From Chlamydiia bacterium (GTDB taxonomy: Bacteria > Chlamydiota > Chlamydiia > Chlamydiales > FEN-1388), in assembly GCA_028293095.1 (NCBI GenBank), contig JAQGPK010000169.1:1-12559 (forward strand): a stretch of 12,559 nucleotides of DNA, given 5' to 3'. Of this stretch, positions 1 to 7,724 are shown in pieces. The notes beneath the pieces are model-generated. The model made no database searches and was not told the DNA's origin. It worked only from the letters and a program-made list of their open reading frames with translations. The first letter of the stretch is position 1, and each line of letters opens with the position of its first letter. A program made the position numbers and the translations under genes.

Positions 1-1
1 G

Positions 2-37
2 CTCATCGCTCAAAAAATTACGCCGGTACTGACATGA
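2..37 (+). CDS. 3' end of an upstream gene (partial)
   Basis: A reading frame enters from the left edge and reads LIAQKITPVLT before a TGA stop. That stop overlaps the ATG of the next gene in the form ATGA, a usual sign of translational coupling in bacterial operons. Only eleven residues are visible, so no family can be assigned. The case rests on the overlap and on the weak ribosome binding site in front of the next gene. The alternative is that the second gene simply starts earlier, since its own frame is also open to the window edge. Confidence 0.4.
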   Translation, partial: LIAQKITPVLT

Positions 38-543
38 CGATCTATTTTAAATTTTTTCTTAGTATCCTAACACTCTGCCTCACTAATGCTGCGCTCCCTG
101 GAGAGATTTTTGAAATCAAGCTTGTAGTGCACAATGTCGATTGCGAATTTTGCAATCGAAGTATCCTCGAAGAGCTCAGATCAATCCCCGGAGTTGCAAA
201 TACTGGTGTCTTTACACCAGAAGGTGTAGAAGAGATCACGTGGAAAGGTGCAACTCCTTTTCAAAGCGCACAATTTTTCAAAACATTTGCTAAAACCAAG
301 TTTCTCTTAAAGCAGATCTGCATCGATGTCGAAGGGATTATTGAAATCAAAAAAGATGTTATGACACTCCGCTCAAGGCCTGATAACTCAATTTTTTTCA
401 TTGATAATCAAAATGAGAAAACAGTTGCGGAGCTCAAAGACGGACAGTCAATTCGCCTCAAAGGATATGTTACAAGCCAGCAAGGTTTTAACTTTCTCAT
501 AGTTCAAGAAGTTCTTCCAGAGAATACTTCTGCTACTGACTAG
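34..543 (+). CDS. Small exported protein with a CxxC, HMA-like N-terminal domain
   Basis: A 169-residue protein. Residues 1-20 form a signal peptide with a long hydrophobic core ending TNAA, so the mature protein should be periplasmic. Residues 26-60 resemble a heavy-metal-associated (HMA/CopZ-like) fold: a beta strand, then VDCEFC with C37 and C40, a helix (SILEELRSIPGV) and another strand. This is the layout of HMA domains, where the two cysteines bind a soft metal. The last third, with DGQSIRLKGYVTSQQGF, alternates strands and turns in a way that resembles a small OB-like barrel; this is only an impression. The ATG overlaps the stop of an upstream frame and has no clear Shine-Dalgarno sequence, which fits coupled translation. 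Metal binding is inferred; a thiol-disulfide role is possible, but there is no thioredoxin WCxxC context. I do not recognise a named family. Confidence 0.7.
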   Translation: MTIYFKFFLSILTLCLTNAALPGEIFEIKLVVHNVDCEFCNRSILEELRSIPGVANTGVFTPEGVEEITWKGATPFQSAQFFKTFAKTKFLLKQICIDVEGIIEIKKDVMTLRSRPDNSIFFIDNQNEKTVAELKDGQSIRLKGYVTSQQGFNFLIVQEVLPENTSATD

Positions 544-597
544 CGCTCAATTATTTTTAAGATATGAATTTGCATTTATCAGGCTCTACTTACTTAC

Positions 598-726
598 GGT
601 ATGGAATGTTATTTTTTAACGCAAAGAAGTACAAAAGACGCAAAGGCGCAAAGAGTGGCCACACAGTACATAGTGAAGGCCTTTTTGATTCTTTTTTACC
701 ACAGAGATCACAGAGGACACAGAGAG
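598..726 (+). repeat. Dispersed repeat, A-B form, left arm of an inverted repeat
   Basis: Two modules can be seen. Module A contains TTAACGCAAAGAAGTACAAA followed by AGACGCAAA-type units. Module B starts at GCCACACAG (658) and runs 69 bases to the end, finishing in a CACAGAG-rich stretch. Module B matches the reverse complement of 901-969 at 67 of 69 positions. Module A also matches, but with a small insertion here (an extra GGCGCAAAGAG-like unit). GCAAAG and CACAGAG short-period repeats recur in unrelated bacterial genomes as non-coding interspersed repeats; that comparison is from memory and unchecked. No transposase lies nearby, so any movement would have to be non-autonomous. Confidence 0.85.
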
Positions 727-830
727 GGTCCAATTCACTAACATAGGCAACACTTGAGTTTCCCAAGATAGATAACTCTTTCTAAATAAATCAAGCCTTG
801 TCTTTAACCATACATAAAGCTATTTCTTAC

Positions 831-1020
831 TCTTTGCGTCTTCTGTATTTCTTTGCGTTAAAAAATAACCTACACTACTACTATGTTGCCCTTCTCTCAT
901 CTCTCTGTGTCCTCTGTGATCTCTGTGGTAAAAAAGAATCAAAAAGGCCTCCACTATGTGCTGTGTGGCTACCATTTGCGTCTTTTGTATTTCTTTGCGT
1001 TAAAAATAACCAGCGATACC
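831..1020 (-). repeat. Dispersed repeat, A-B-A form, right arm of an inverted repeat
   Basis: Read on the minus strand, this is module A (about 1012 to 976), module B (969 to 901), a spacer of about 31 bases, and a second module A (869 to 831). The A and B modules together pair with the left arm at 598-726, leaving a loop of about 174 bases that contains the extra A copy. The near-identity of the B modules (two differences in 69) against the looser A modules suggests recent duplication, gene conversion, or selection on B. Confidence 0.85.
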
Positions 1021-1031
1021 ATAATTAATTT

Positions 1032-1060
1032 AACATCAAAAGCTTATAGATGTTTTATTT
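1032..1060 (+). terminator. Weak hairpin with short T-rich tail
   Basis: AACATC pairs with GATGTT across an 11-base loop and is followed by TTATTT. The stem is only six base pairs and AT-rich, so it would be a weak intrinsic terminator. It sits just past the right repeat arm, 44 bases beyond the stop of the leftward KdsC-like gene. Its T-run faces right, which suits the rightward transcript from the left part of the window better than the KdsC-like transcript. Chance occurrence is quite possible. Confidence 0.22.
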
Positions 1061-1103
1061 AGGATAAAATACTACATACCTCTCAACCTACAGATTGTTG
1101 TCA

Positions 1104-1670
1104 TTAAGGCGTAGTACTACTATTTTTAGCGTTCACTAAAAGATCACATACCTCACGTACAACTCCCTGACCACCGTTTTTTGTCGAAACAAAACCACAT
1201 ATAGACTGAACTGAAGATGGTGCATCATGAGGACAGCAAGCAAGCCCTACTGCTTGAAGAGCTGCAATATCTTTTGTATCCACACCAATATAGGCAATCG
1301 CTGAACTATCAATAGCATGTGCCGTACAAAGAGTATTGATTGCTGTCTGCTTATTCGTTACATTTTGTAACACATCGTCAAGCTGTAACGCCTCAGCCTT
1401 CTGCTCCATAATTACAGATGGTCCTTGAGAGATTACAGAAAGTAAATAACCATTACTTTTTAAAGTGGCGAACGCATTGATATCTTTCATATCAAAAATT
1501 TTTAACTCATCACCGCCCGATGAATAGATGATCTTTCCATCTGTAAGAACGCCGTCAATATCTATAAGGACAAGTTTAATACCAGCAGCACTACTAGAGA
1601 GACTACCACTCCAGAGAGCAGTTGTGAGCACTACCAATACAAGAGAGAGACTATATAACTTTTTTAACAT
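1104..1670 (-). CDS. KdsC-like HAD phosphatase with a signal peptide
   Basis: The family resemblance is to KdsC/YrbI (3-deoxy-D-manno-octulosonate 8-phosphate phosphatase), which acts in the cytoplasm in Kdo synthesis. Numbered from the start chosen here (188 residues), the HAD motif I is DIDGVLTDG (D37, D39), the motif II serine is in VIS (S81), and K107 in TNKQT is the likely motif III lysine. The C-terminal NGGQGVVREVCDLL is the KdsC family signature. Two oddities stand out. Residues 1-29 (KK, a hydrophobic stretch, then SSSAAG) look like a cleavable signal peptide, unusual for KdsC. The motif IV GDDxxD reads GVDTKD, so the first aspartate is lost. The family's TGR after motif II is SQG. 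I chose the ATG at 1670 because AAGGA lies five bases upstream; another in-frame ATG at 1676 would leave no spacing to it. The fold is secure, but the KdsC reaction is only a family inference. Confidence 0.8.
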   Translation of the reverse strand: MLKKLYSLSLVLVVLTTALWSGSLSSSAAGIKLVLIDIDGVLTDGKIIYSSGGDELKIFDMKDINAFATLKSNGYLLSVISQGPSVIMEQKAEALQLDDVLQNVTNKQTAINTLCTAHAIDSSAIAYIGVDTKDIAALQAVGLACCPHDAPSSVQSICGFVSTKNGGQGVVREVCDLLVNAKNSSTTP

Positions 1671-1683
1671 ATACATCCTTATG

Positions 1684-1703
1684 CCATTTTTGATTGGAAA
1701 TGG
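1684..1703. promoter_or_regulatory. Inverted repeat in the divergent leader
   Basis: CCATTT pairs with AAATGG across an 8-base loop in the 90-base gap between the divergent KdsC-like gene and the flavoprotein gene. On the KdsC-like transcript the hairpin would lie just before the AAGGA ribosome binding site, so it could affect translation. As DNA it could be an operator. There is nothing beyond the symmetry to support either role. Confidence 0.25.
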
Positions 1704-1760
1704 TAAACTGCCTTCTTTGTTAGACTTATCAGAAAATTATCAAAAAGTATAGAGGGAGTT

Positions 1761-2969
1761 ATGTCGATTGTTGTAATTGGTGGCGGTGCTGCTGGTTTCT
1801 TTGGAGCTATTGCAATCAAGGAAGCTGCACCTACTCTCTCTGTTATTCTACTAGAAAAGACAGCGCAGCTACTTGCAAAAGTGCGCGTATCTGGTGGTGG
1901 CCGCTGTAATGTCACCCATGCCTGTTTTGATCCTGCTAAACTCATTCTCAATTATCCAAGAGGCGCAAAAGAGCTCCGAGGCGCCTTCACTCGCTTTCAG
2001 CCACAAGATACAATTGAGTGGTTTAAAAATCATGGTGTCGAGCTTAAAGTAGAAAAAGATGGGCGCATGTTTCCTATCTCGAATAGCTCCGAAACCATCA
2101 TCCAATGCTTTATGAAGGCTGTGAAAGAGAGCGGTGTTGAGATTCGCACTGGCATGAGTGTTGAGAGAGTTGAACGCGGCTCAGCGGGCTTTCTTATTCA
2201 TATCCACGATCAACAACCGATAGAATGTCAAAAAATTCTTCTAGCTACAGGCAGCAGCCGTAAAATCTATGAAATACTCCTGCAACTTGGCCATACTATC
2301 GTAGAGCCGCTCCCTTCACTTTTTACCTTCAATGTTCCGACATCACCTCTTTTGGAACTTTCTGGTATTGCAGTAGAGAAGGCAGAACTTCGTATTTTAG
2401 GCCTTAAGCAAACAGGACCACTTTTACTGACGCACTGGGGATTCAGCGGGCCCGCGGCTCTTAAACTTTCAGCCTTTGGAGCTCAAGAATTAGCCCACTG
2501 TGACTACAAGACAGAGCTTTCTATTAACTGGCTGCCTGAGAGGACTTTTGAAGAAGTCCAAAAGGCGCTTTTACAATTACGATCTGATCTCTCTACTAAG
2601 CCATTGAGTAGCTATTGCCCTTTTTCATTTCCAAAAAATTTATGGAAAAAATTCTTATTACTTTGTGATATCAATCCTGAAGATCCATATGGAAGGCTTT
2701 CAAATAAACACATTGCAAAACTTACCGAAAAGCTGATAAAAGACCGTTATGCTGTCGATGGCAAGACAACCTACAAAGAAGAGTTTGTGACCTGTGGTGG
2801 AGTAGATCTCGCAGAAGTTGATTGTAAAACAATGGAGAGCCGTAAGGTCAAGGGGCTCTATTTTGCAGGAGAGGTGTTGAATATCGACGGTATTACAGGT
2901 GGCTTTAACTTTCAAAGCGCCTGGACAACTTCATGGATAGCGGCACACCAGATGATACAAAAAGAATGA
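1761..2969 (+). CDS. HI0933/YhiN (BaiN-like) family FAD-dependent oxidoreductase
   Basis: A 402-residue flavoprotein of normal length for the family. The N-terminal dinucleotide-binding fold has IGGGAAG (6-12), with E32 at the end of the second strand, where FAD ribose is bound. Family signatures follow in order: SGGGRCNVT (44-52), GRMFPISN (101-108), LATGSS (161-166), THWGFSGPAAL (224-234), TCGGV (344-348) and the C-terminal flavin-binding block GLYFAGEVLNIDGITGGFN (365-383). AGAGGGAG lies just before the ATG. These proteins are soluble flavoenzymes; most members have no proven substrate, and a bile-acid role is known only for some relatives, so none is claimed here. Its stop overlaps the probable start of putA as ATGA, so the two are likely made from one message. 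A redox partner role for proline catabolism is possible but not shown. Confidence 0.92.
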   Translation: MSIVVIGGGAAGFFGAIAIKEAAPTLSVILLEKTAQLLAKVRVSGGGRCNVTHACFDPAKLILNYPRGAKELRGAFTRFQPQDTIEWFKNHGVELKVEKDGRMFPISNSSETIIQCFMKAVKESGVEIRTGMSVERVERGSAGFLIHIHDQQPIECQKILLATGSSRKIYEILLQLGHTIVEPLPSLFTFNVPTSPLLELSGIAVEKAELRILGLKQTGPLLLTHWGFSGPAALKLSAFGAQELAHCDYKTELSINWLPERTFEEVQKALLQLRSDLSTKPLSSYCPFSFPKNLWKKFLLLCDINPEDPYGRLSNKHIAKLTEKLIKDRYAVDGKTTYKEEFVTCGGVDLAEVDCKTMESRKVKGLYFAGEVLNIDGITGGFNFQSAWTTSWIAAHQMIQKE

Positions 2970-5900
2970 TCACACAGGCAAAAGAGCTTCTTCAGAGAAT
3001 AGGCGGCAAAAAACTGCAGAGAGACGCTCGTATTGAGATGGCCATCTCACTTGCAGCCTTGATGCTGGAAGCCTCAAAGCAGCATATAAGCCCTAAAGAA
3101 AAAAGGCGTGCAGCGCTTTTTTCAAGGCTTGTACAGGATACAAAGAGCAAAACATTTATCACAGCAGTTACTGATAGCTGCTTTCGAACAAAAGATCCAA
3201 AACGCATAATTGCCCATCTCAAGCAACTTATACAGGCTTATGGAATACCCTCTTTCTTAACGCCTTTACAACATTTCGCCTTCAAGCTGTTTTATAAAGT
3301 GGGGCCTCTTTTCCCAAAACTATGTACCAATCTTCTACAGTTCCTACTGCGAAAAGAAATGGGTGAGGTCATTTTACCAGGAGAAGAGCAAGAGCTTCAG
3401 AAATACCTTAAAAAGCGAAAGGAAGAGTACATTCAGGTGAACCTTAACCGTTTAGGAGAGGCGATCCTTGGAGAAGAGGAAGCAGAAAAGCGGCTCCAAA
3501 TGTGCCTTACAGATATTAAAAATCCACTTATTCCTGTTATATCGGTCAAAATTTCCAGTATTTTTAGTCAGATCACCCTTGTCGCAGAAATGTGGACCAA
3601 AGATGCCTTAAAAGAAAAATTCAGGATTCTTTATCGAGCCTGTCAAAAAGAGACTCCTTGTAAATTCGTAAACCTCGATATGGAAGAGTATCGTGACCTG
3701 CATCTTACAGCAGATGTTTTTAAAGAAATTCTCGATGAGACTGAATTTTTTCATTTTTCAGCAGGCATTGCCCTCCAAAGTTACATTCCAGATTCTTTTG
3801 AGATTCAAAAGAGCCTTACAGAATGGGCAATGAAACGAGTTGCAAAAGGGGGAGCGCCTATTCGCATTCGCATCGTTAAAGGAGCGAATTTCGGCATGGA
3901 GCACGTTGAATCATCTCTTAAAGGATGGCCGCAAGCAACCTATGAAGAAAAAATTGAAACTGATGCTAACTTTAAACGTATGGTAGAGTATGGGATAGAA
4001 CATATTGCATGCTGCCATCTCGGAATTGCAAGCCATAACCTCTTTGACATTGCCTATGGCCTGTTGTTACGGGCTGAATACAGCCAAGAAAAACAGATCT
4101 CTTTTGAACTATTAGAAGGGATGGCAAACCACATACGAAAAGTTGTGCAAGAGCTCTCTCAAAATGTGCTCCTCTACTGCCCTGCTGCAAGAAAAGAAGA
4201 ATTCCATACGGCGATGGCCTATTTGATGCGAAGACTCGATGAAAATACTCATAAAGATAACTTCCTCCCCTATCTTTTTGATATGACTATAGAAAGTGAA
4301 GCGTGGGCCCAACAAACCGCTATCTTTAAAAAATCATTTACTATTTCTCCTTCATCTCATGCTAAAAGAATGCAGAATAGATTTCACACCCCTAAAGCAA
4401 CTATAGGTGCATTTATAAATGAACCTGACACTGACTGGAGTATAGCCCATAATCAAAAATGGGCAGAATCGATCATTCAAGAAAAGTGTTTTATAAAGAG
4501 CTATCCAAAGGCAACAGAGCAAGAGATCGAAAAAATTATCCAAAAAGCTAAGACAAATGAGTGGCAAATACTCCCCATCAGCGAAAAGGTGACACGGTTT
4601 AAAAAATTAGCATCCCTTCTACGCCTTCATCGCAGAGATCTGATTGGAGCCATGGTTGCTGAAGTGCATAAAATTATCCCAGAGGCAGATAGTGAAGTCT
4701 CTGAAGCGATTGACATGATAGAATACTACACTACAGTTCTTGAAAAATTTCAAGTTTCTGTAGCACCCGAATCGATTTGTCTTGTAGCTACTCCCTGGAA
4801 TTTTCCTTGTGCAATCCCGACTGGTGGAATAGTTGCAGCTTTAGCCTCCGGCTATAGTGTTATTTTTAAACCGGCACCAGAAGCTGTTCATACAGGCGCG
4901 CTCCTTACAGAATTTTTTATTCAAGCAAACATCCCTCTTCATTTTGTAAGCTGTGAAGATGACCCTGTAGGCGCCTCTCTCATTCAACACCCGCTTCTCA
5001 AAACTGTGCTCCTGACCGGCTCTACAGCGACTGCTCGAAAGTTTCTCCAGCTAAGTCCTACCTTACGGCTTTTTGCAGAAACTGGTGGAAAAAACAGCAT
5101 CATTGTGACACGGCTTGCAGATCGTGACCTTGCAGTCAGAGACATTGTGCAATCAAGCTTTGGCTATGCGGGGCAAAAATGTAGTGCTTGTAGCCTTGTG
5201 ATCTGTGAAGAGGAGGTCTATAACGATCCACACTTTCGCATGCAACTTCTAGATGCAGCTAAAAGCCTTTATGTAGGAGAGGCCACAAATCTCGCAACGA
5301 AAATAAACCCGCTCATTAATGATCCAAGCCCACATCTTTTACAAGCATTGACAACTCTTGAGCCTCATGAAAGCTGGCTCTTGCAACCTGAAGTGAATCC
5401 TCATAATCCAAGACTTTGGAGCCCTGGCATTAAACTTGGTGTTCAAAAGGGAAGCTTCACCCATCAAACAGAATTTTTTGGCCCAGTGATTGGCCTTATG
5501 TGCGCAAAAAATCTTGAAGAGGCCATTTCCATTGCCAATGATACCCCTTACGGACTCACAGCAGGACTCCACTCACTTGATATCGAAGAGCATGCTTTTT
5601 GGATTGATCGTATTCAAGCCGGAAACCTTTACATCAATCGAGGCATTACAGGAGCGATTGTAGCAAGGCAGCCCTTTGGTGGCTGTAAAACAAGTAGTTT
5701 CGGTATTGGCATGAAAGCAGGATATGAGAATTACCTCCTGCAGCTCTATCAAGATGCATCTGCAGGCGAAGACTCCTACCAATACTTCTGGGATACCTAT
5801 TTTTCATCTAACCACTTGTTAACTCATCTTACAGGAGAAGATAATATTCTTTTCTTCCGTGGCCATCCTAAGATTTTTGTATATGTTGAGAAGAATGAGG

Positions 5901-6190
5901 ATACAACACTTCTTGAAAAGGCGGCACACATCACAAACACAGAGCTCATTATTTCAGGAAAAACTCTTTCTCTTGATGAATTTATGAAAGCAATTGAAGA
6001 TGAGCCGGGCTGTCGAATTCGCTGTTTACAAACACCTCCAAAGAGTTACGCAGAAAAATGGATAAAGCACTGTATCTGCCTTGACATTGCCCCATCATCA
6101 CCAAATGGAAGAATCGAATTACTCCACTTTGTGCGCGAAGTCTCCCTTTCTTATACCTATCATCGTTATGGAAATGTAATGGGAAAGTAA
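2966..6190 (+). CDS. putA: Bifunctional proline dehydrogenase / delta-1-pyrroline-5-carboxylate dehydrogenase
   Basis: Oxidises proline to glutamate in two steps, FAD-linked then NAD-linked, within one polypeptide. Numbered from the start chosen here (1074 residues), a helical arm leads into the proline dehydrogenase barrel: SVKISS (193-198), VNLDMEEYRDL (235-245), RIVKGAN (302-308), ASHN (355-358), Y404 and RRLDEN (422-427). The aldehyde dehydrogenase half follows: ATPWNFP (608-614), GSTATA (685-690), AETGGKN with E705, GQKCS with catalytic C739, EFFGP (836-840) and PFGG (903-906). The tail ends in RIELLHFVREVS and YHRYGN, typical of PutA. There is no N-terminal ribbon-helix-helix domain, so it is not an autorepressor. 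KGAN with ME following, rather than KGAYWD, resembles the shorter deltaproteobacterial-type PutA. The ATG at 2966 forms ATGA with the preceding stop; an ATG at 2933 is in frame but has no ribosome binding site and overlaps the flavoprotein gene by 37 bases. Confidence 0.95.
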   Translation: MITQAKELLQRIGGKKLQRDARIEMAISLAALMLEASKQHISPKEKRRAALFSRLVQDTKSKTFITAVTDSCFRTKDPKRIIAHLKQLIQAYGIPSFLTPLQHFAFKLFYKVGPLFPKLCTNLLQFLLRKEMGEVILPGEEQELQKYLKKRKEEYIQVNLNRLGEAILGEEEAEKRLQMCLTDIKNPLIPVISVKISSIFSQITLVAEMWTKDALKEKFRILYRACQKETPCKFVNLDMEEYRDLHLTADVFKEILDETEFFHFSAGIALQSYIPDSFEIQKSLTEWAMKRVAKGGAPIRIRIVKGANFGMEHVESSLKGWPQATYEEKIETDANFKRMVEYGIEHIACCHLGIASHNLFDIAYGLLLRAEYSQEKQISFELLEGMANHIRKVVQELSQNVLLYCPAARKEEFHTAMAYLMRRLDENTHKDNFLPYLFDMTIESEAWAQQTAIFKKSFTISPSSHAKRMQNRFHTPKATIGAFINEPDTDWSIAHNQKWAESIIQEKCFIKSYPKATEQEIEKIIQKAKTNEWQILPISEKVTRFKKLASLLRLHRRDLIGAMVAEVHKIIPEADSEVSEAIDMIEYYTTVLEKFQVSVAPESICLVATPWNFPCAIPTGGIVAALASGYSVIFKPAPEAVHTGALLTEFFIQANIPLHFVSCEDDPVGASLIQHPLLKTVLLTGSTATARKFLQLSPTLRLFAETGGKNSIIVTRLADRDLAVRDIVQSSFGYAGQKCSACSLVICEEEVYNDPHFRMQLLDAAKSLYVGEATNLATKINPLINDPSPHLLQALTTLEPHESWLLQPEVNPHNPRLWSPGIKLGVQKGSFTHQTEFFGPVIGLMCAKNLEEAISIANDTPYGLTAGLHSLDIEEHAFWIDRIQAGNLYINRGITGAIVARQPFGGCKTSSFGIGMKAGYENYLLQLYQDASAGEDSYQYFWDTYFSSNHLLTHLTGEDNILFFRGHPKIFVYVEKNEDTTLLEKAAHITNTELIISGKTLSLDEFMKAIEDEPGCRIRCLQTPPKSYAEKWIKHCICLDIAPSSPNGRIELLHFVREVSLSYTYHRYGNVMGK

Positions 6191-6260
6191 ATTTATAAAA
6201 AAAATATTATACAATGTAAATAAAATTTTGATAAGGTGAGAAAAAAATGAGGAAAGAACG

Positions 6261-7724
6261 ATGTCTTTCAAAATTTCTCCACATCCATCAGAATCTTCAA
6301 CACCACCACTACCTCCTCGAAAAAAGCCTCCCGAATTAGGGCTGGGAGAAAAGATATGGAAAGCGCTCCAAAACTGTGCAGAGGCAATACAATCAGTCAT
6401 CCACCGCATCTCTACAACGATTCAAGACTGCTTTTCAGCAAAATCTAAAAAAAGTCCTGACTTGAAAACAAAGACCATACAAAAGCTGCAACCAAACGAT
6501 CAATCTAAAGTACAAATAGCTACTAGAGTAATGATTCCATCCCTCGAAGAAGAAGATGAAATCATAAAAAAATTTCAGGCTATAAAGCCTATAGCAGCTC
6601 CATCTACAAAACCCTCTGCTACGAAAGAAAAACCTGTTATTGATTCCCTACAGCTTGGAATGGGAGTGCAAAACTATGATCAATCTTGTTATGTTACTTC
6701 TGTCATTCAGGCGCTCAGGGTATCTGGCTTTCGAGATCTCCCCCCTCCTGAGAAAGATCCTCGGTCTATGACGGAGGTAGAAAAACAGCAAGAAGCACAA
6801 TCTCTGTTACTCCGTAACGAGCTATTTCGCCTTTTAGATACTATGGAAGGAAAGAATGGACATATCAAGCGAACAATTACAAATGATGAAATCAATAATT
6901 TTAGAAAACTAGTTATTTCTCTTGGATTTGAACCACGTAGAGAGAGTAGAGAGACTTCCCAAGAAGATGCCGCAGAATTTTTCTCCTTTCTGATGACCCA
7001 GCTTGGCATGCCTCCCGTACAATACGTCAACCAGATTAAACATGAGCTGAAAGCAACTATACCACAACTAAAAAGTAGTCAAGATAACTCTCCGTATCTT
7101 CGAGTTGGTTTCAAGAAGGCTGCAAAACTTGAAGACCTTCTCTTTAACCAACAAGTGATGCATTCTGTACAGCTTCAAAATATACATCCAGAAGGAGATG
7201 GAGAGACTCTTTTTAATCCAGAAACAAAAGAAAAGATTCCCTTCTCTGCACTCAACCGCACGGTATACCAGCAGAATCGAGCCACAATAGATGTTAAGGC
7301 AACAGAGTCCTATCAACTTCCTGGTGATTGCGCTCCGCCACCTATCCTACCCATTGGCCTCAATCGCTTTAATAACTGGTCACAAAAATTAAAAAACCAA
7401 ATCGCTATAGCCGAAGAACTCGACTTCCCTATCGCAGGCAAACCATCTGTAAGGGCCCATTATGAACTTTCAGCCATTGTAGTTCATGATGGACATTTTT
7501 CCTTCTCCGGCCATTATTTCACCTATGCCCCTAAAATCATTGAGGGGAGGAAAGTTTGGGTTGAATATAACAATGATCAGGTGCGCATTCATAAAGAACC
7601 CTCAAAGCAGGAAAGCGCCTCTCTCTTTTCATTCTTGCTCCCAGATACCCCTTATGAAACTGCCTCTAAAAATGGCTATCTCTTCTTCTACAAATTTACA
7701 GGCTATACAAGCGCAAAGAAGTAG
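6261..7724 (+). CDS. Ubiquitin-specific protease (peptidase C19), probable host-directed effector
   Basis: A 487-residue protein with a eukaryote-type USP catalytic core. The Cys box is GVQNYDQSCYVTSVIQAL (135-152, catalytic C143), equivalent to GLxNxGxTCYMNSxLQ. The Q box is SQEDAAEFFSFL (233-244). The His box is HFSFSGHYFTY (412-422, catalytic H418), followed by WVEYNNDQV, where N438 with D439 gives the third catalytic residue as in USP2-type enzymes. The predicted role is hydrolysis of ubiquitin from host proteins. No CxxC pairs are present, so the zinc-binding fingers subdomain of many USPs is missing or metal-free. Residues 1-24 are rich in Ser and Pro and hold PPLPPR (15-20), an SH3-ligand-like PxxPxR; such N-termini are common in type III secreted proteins. 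Residues 31-58 may form an amphipathic helix. AGGAAAG precedes the ATG, and an AT-rich gap with TATTAT/TACAAT could hold a promoter. Secretion is inferred. Confidence 0.88.
   Translation: MSFKISPHPSESSTPPLPPRKKPPELGLGEKIWKALQNCAEAIQSVIHRISTTIQDCFSAKSKKSPDLKTKTIQKLQPNDQSKVQIATRVMIPSLEEEDEIIKKFQAIKPIAAPSTKPSATKEKPVIDSLQLGMGVQNYDQSCYVTSVIQALRVSGFRDLPPPEKDPRSMTEVEKQQEAQSLLLRNELFRLLDTMEGKNGHIKRTITNDEINNFRKLVISLGFEPRRESRETSQEDAAEFFSFLMTQLGMPPVQYVNQIKHELKATIPQLKSSQDNSPYLRVGFKKAAKLEDLLFNQQVMHSVQLQNIHPEGDGETLFNPETKEKIPFSALNRTVYQQNRATIDVKATESYQLPGDCAPPPILPIGLNRFNNWSQKLKNQIAIAEELDFPIAGKPSVRAHYELSAIVVHDGHFSFSGHYFTYAPKIIEGRKVWVEYNNDQVRIHKEPSKQESASLFSFLLPDTPYETASKNGYLFFYKFTGYTSAKK

Larger units (their letters stand above)
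544..1103. other. Gene-free region occupied by repeats
   Basis: This stretch holds no convincing gene. The short open frames in it lie inside the repeat arms, mirror one another across strands, and lack ribosome binding sites or family resemblance. About half consists of two related repeat arms in opposite orientation, listed separately. The remaining parts (roughly 727-830 and 1021-1103) are AT-rich and look like ordinary spacer. The region separates a rightward gene on its left from a leftward gene on its right, so it also acts as the convergent 3' flank of both. Confidence 0.7.

Noticed and set aside
598..1020. CRISPR array
   Set aside because: The repeated units are in opposite orientations, of unequal length and not separated by regular unique spacers, and no cas genes are present.
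564..1028. Two short open frames on the plus strand (564-746 and 798-1028)
   Set aside because: Both lie within the repeat arms, share sequence because the repeats do, and have no ribosome binding site or family resemblance. They are best read as non-coding repeat DNA.
1104..1670. KdsC-like gene as a pseudogene
   Set aside because: The frame is intact, of family length apart from the signal peptide, keeps the nucleophile and C-terminal signature, and has a good ribosome binding site. Altered motifs alone do not show decay.
2933..2965. Upstream ATG as the start of PutA
   Set aside because: It has no Shine-Dalgarno sequence and forces a 37-base overlap with the flavoprotein gene, while the ATG at 2966 makes a standard ATGA overlap.
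3972..5782. Several leftward open frames inside putA
   Set aside because: They are antisense to a well-conserved enzyme, lack plausible start signals and show no recognisable protein features.
6191..6260. Attachment-site copy of the tRNA-Ser 3' end
   Set aside because: This gap is AT-rich and contains nothing resembling the T arm or acceptor sequence of the tRNA.
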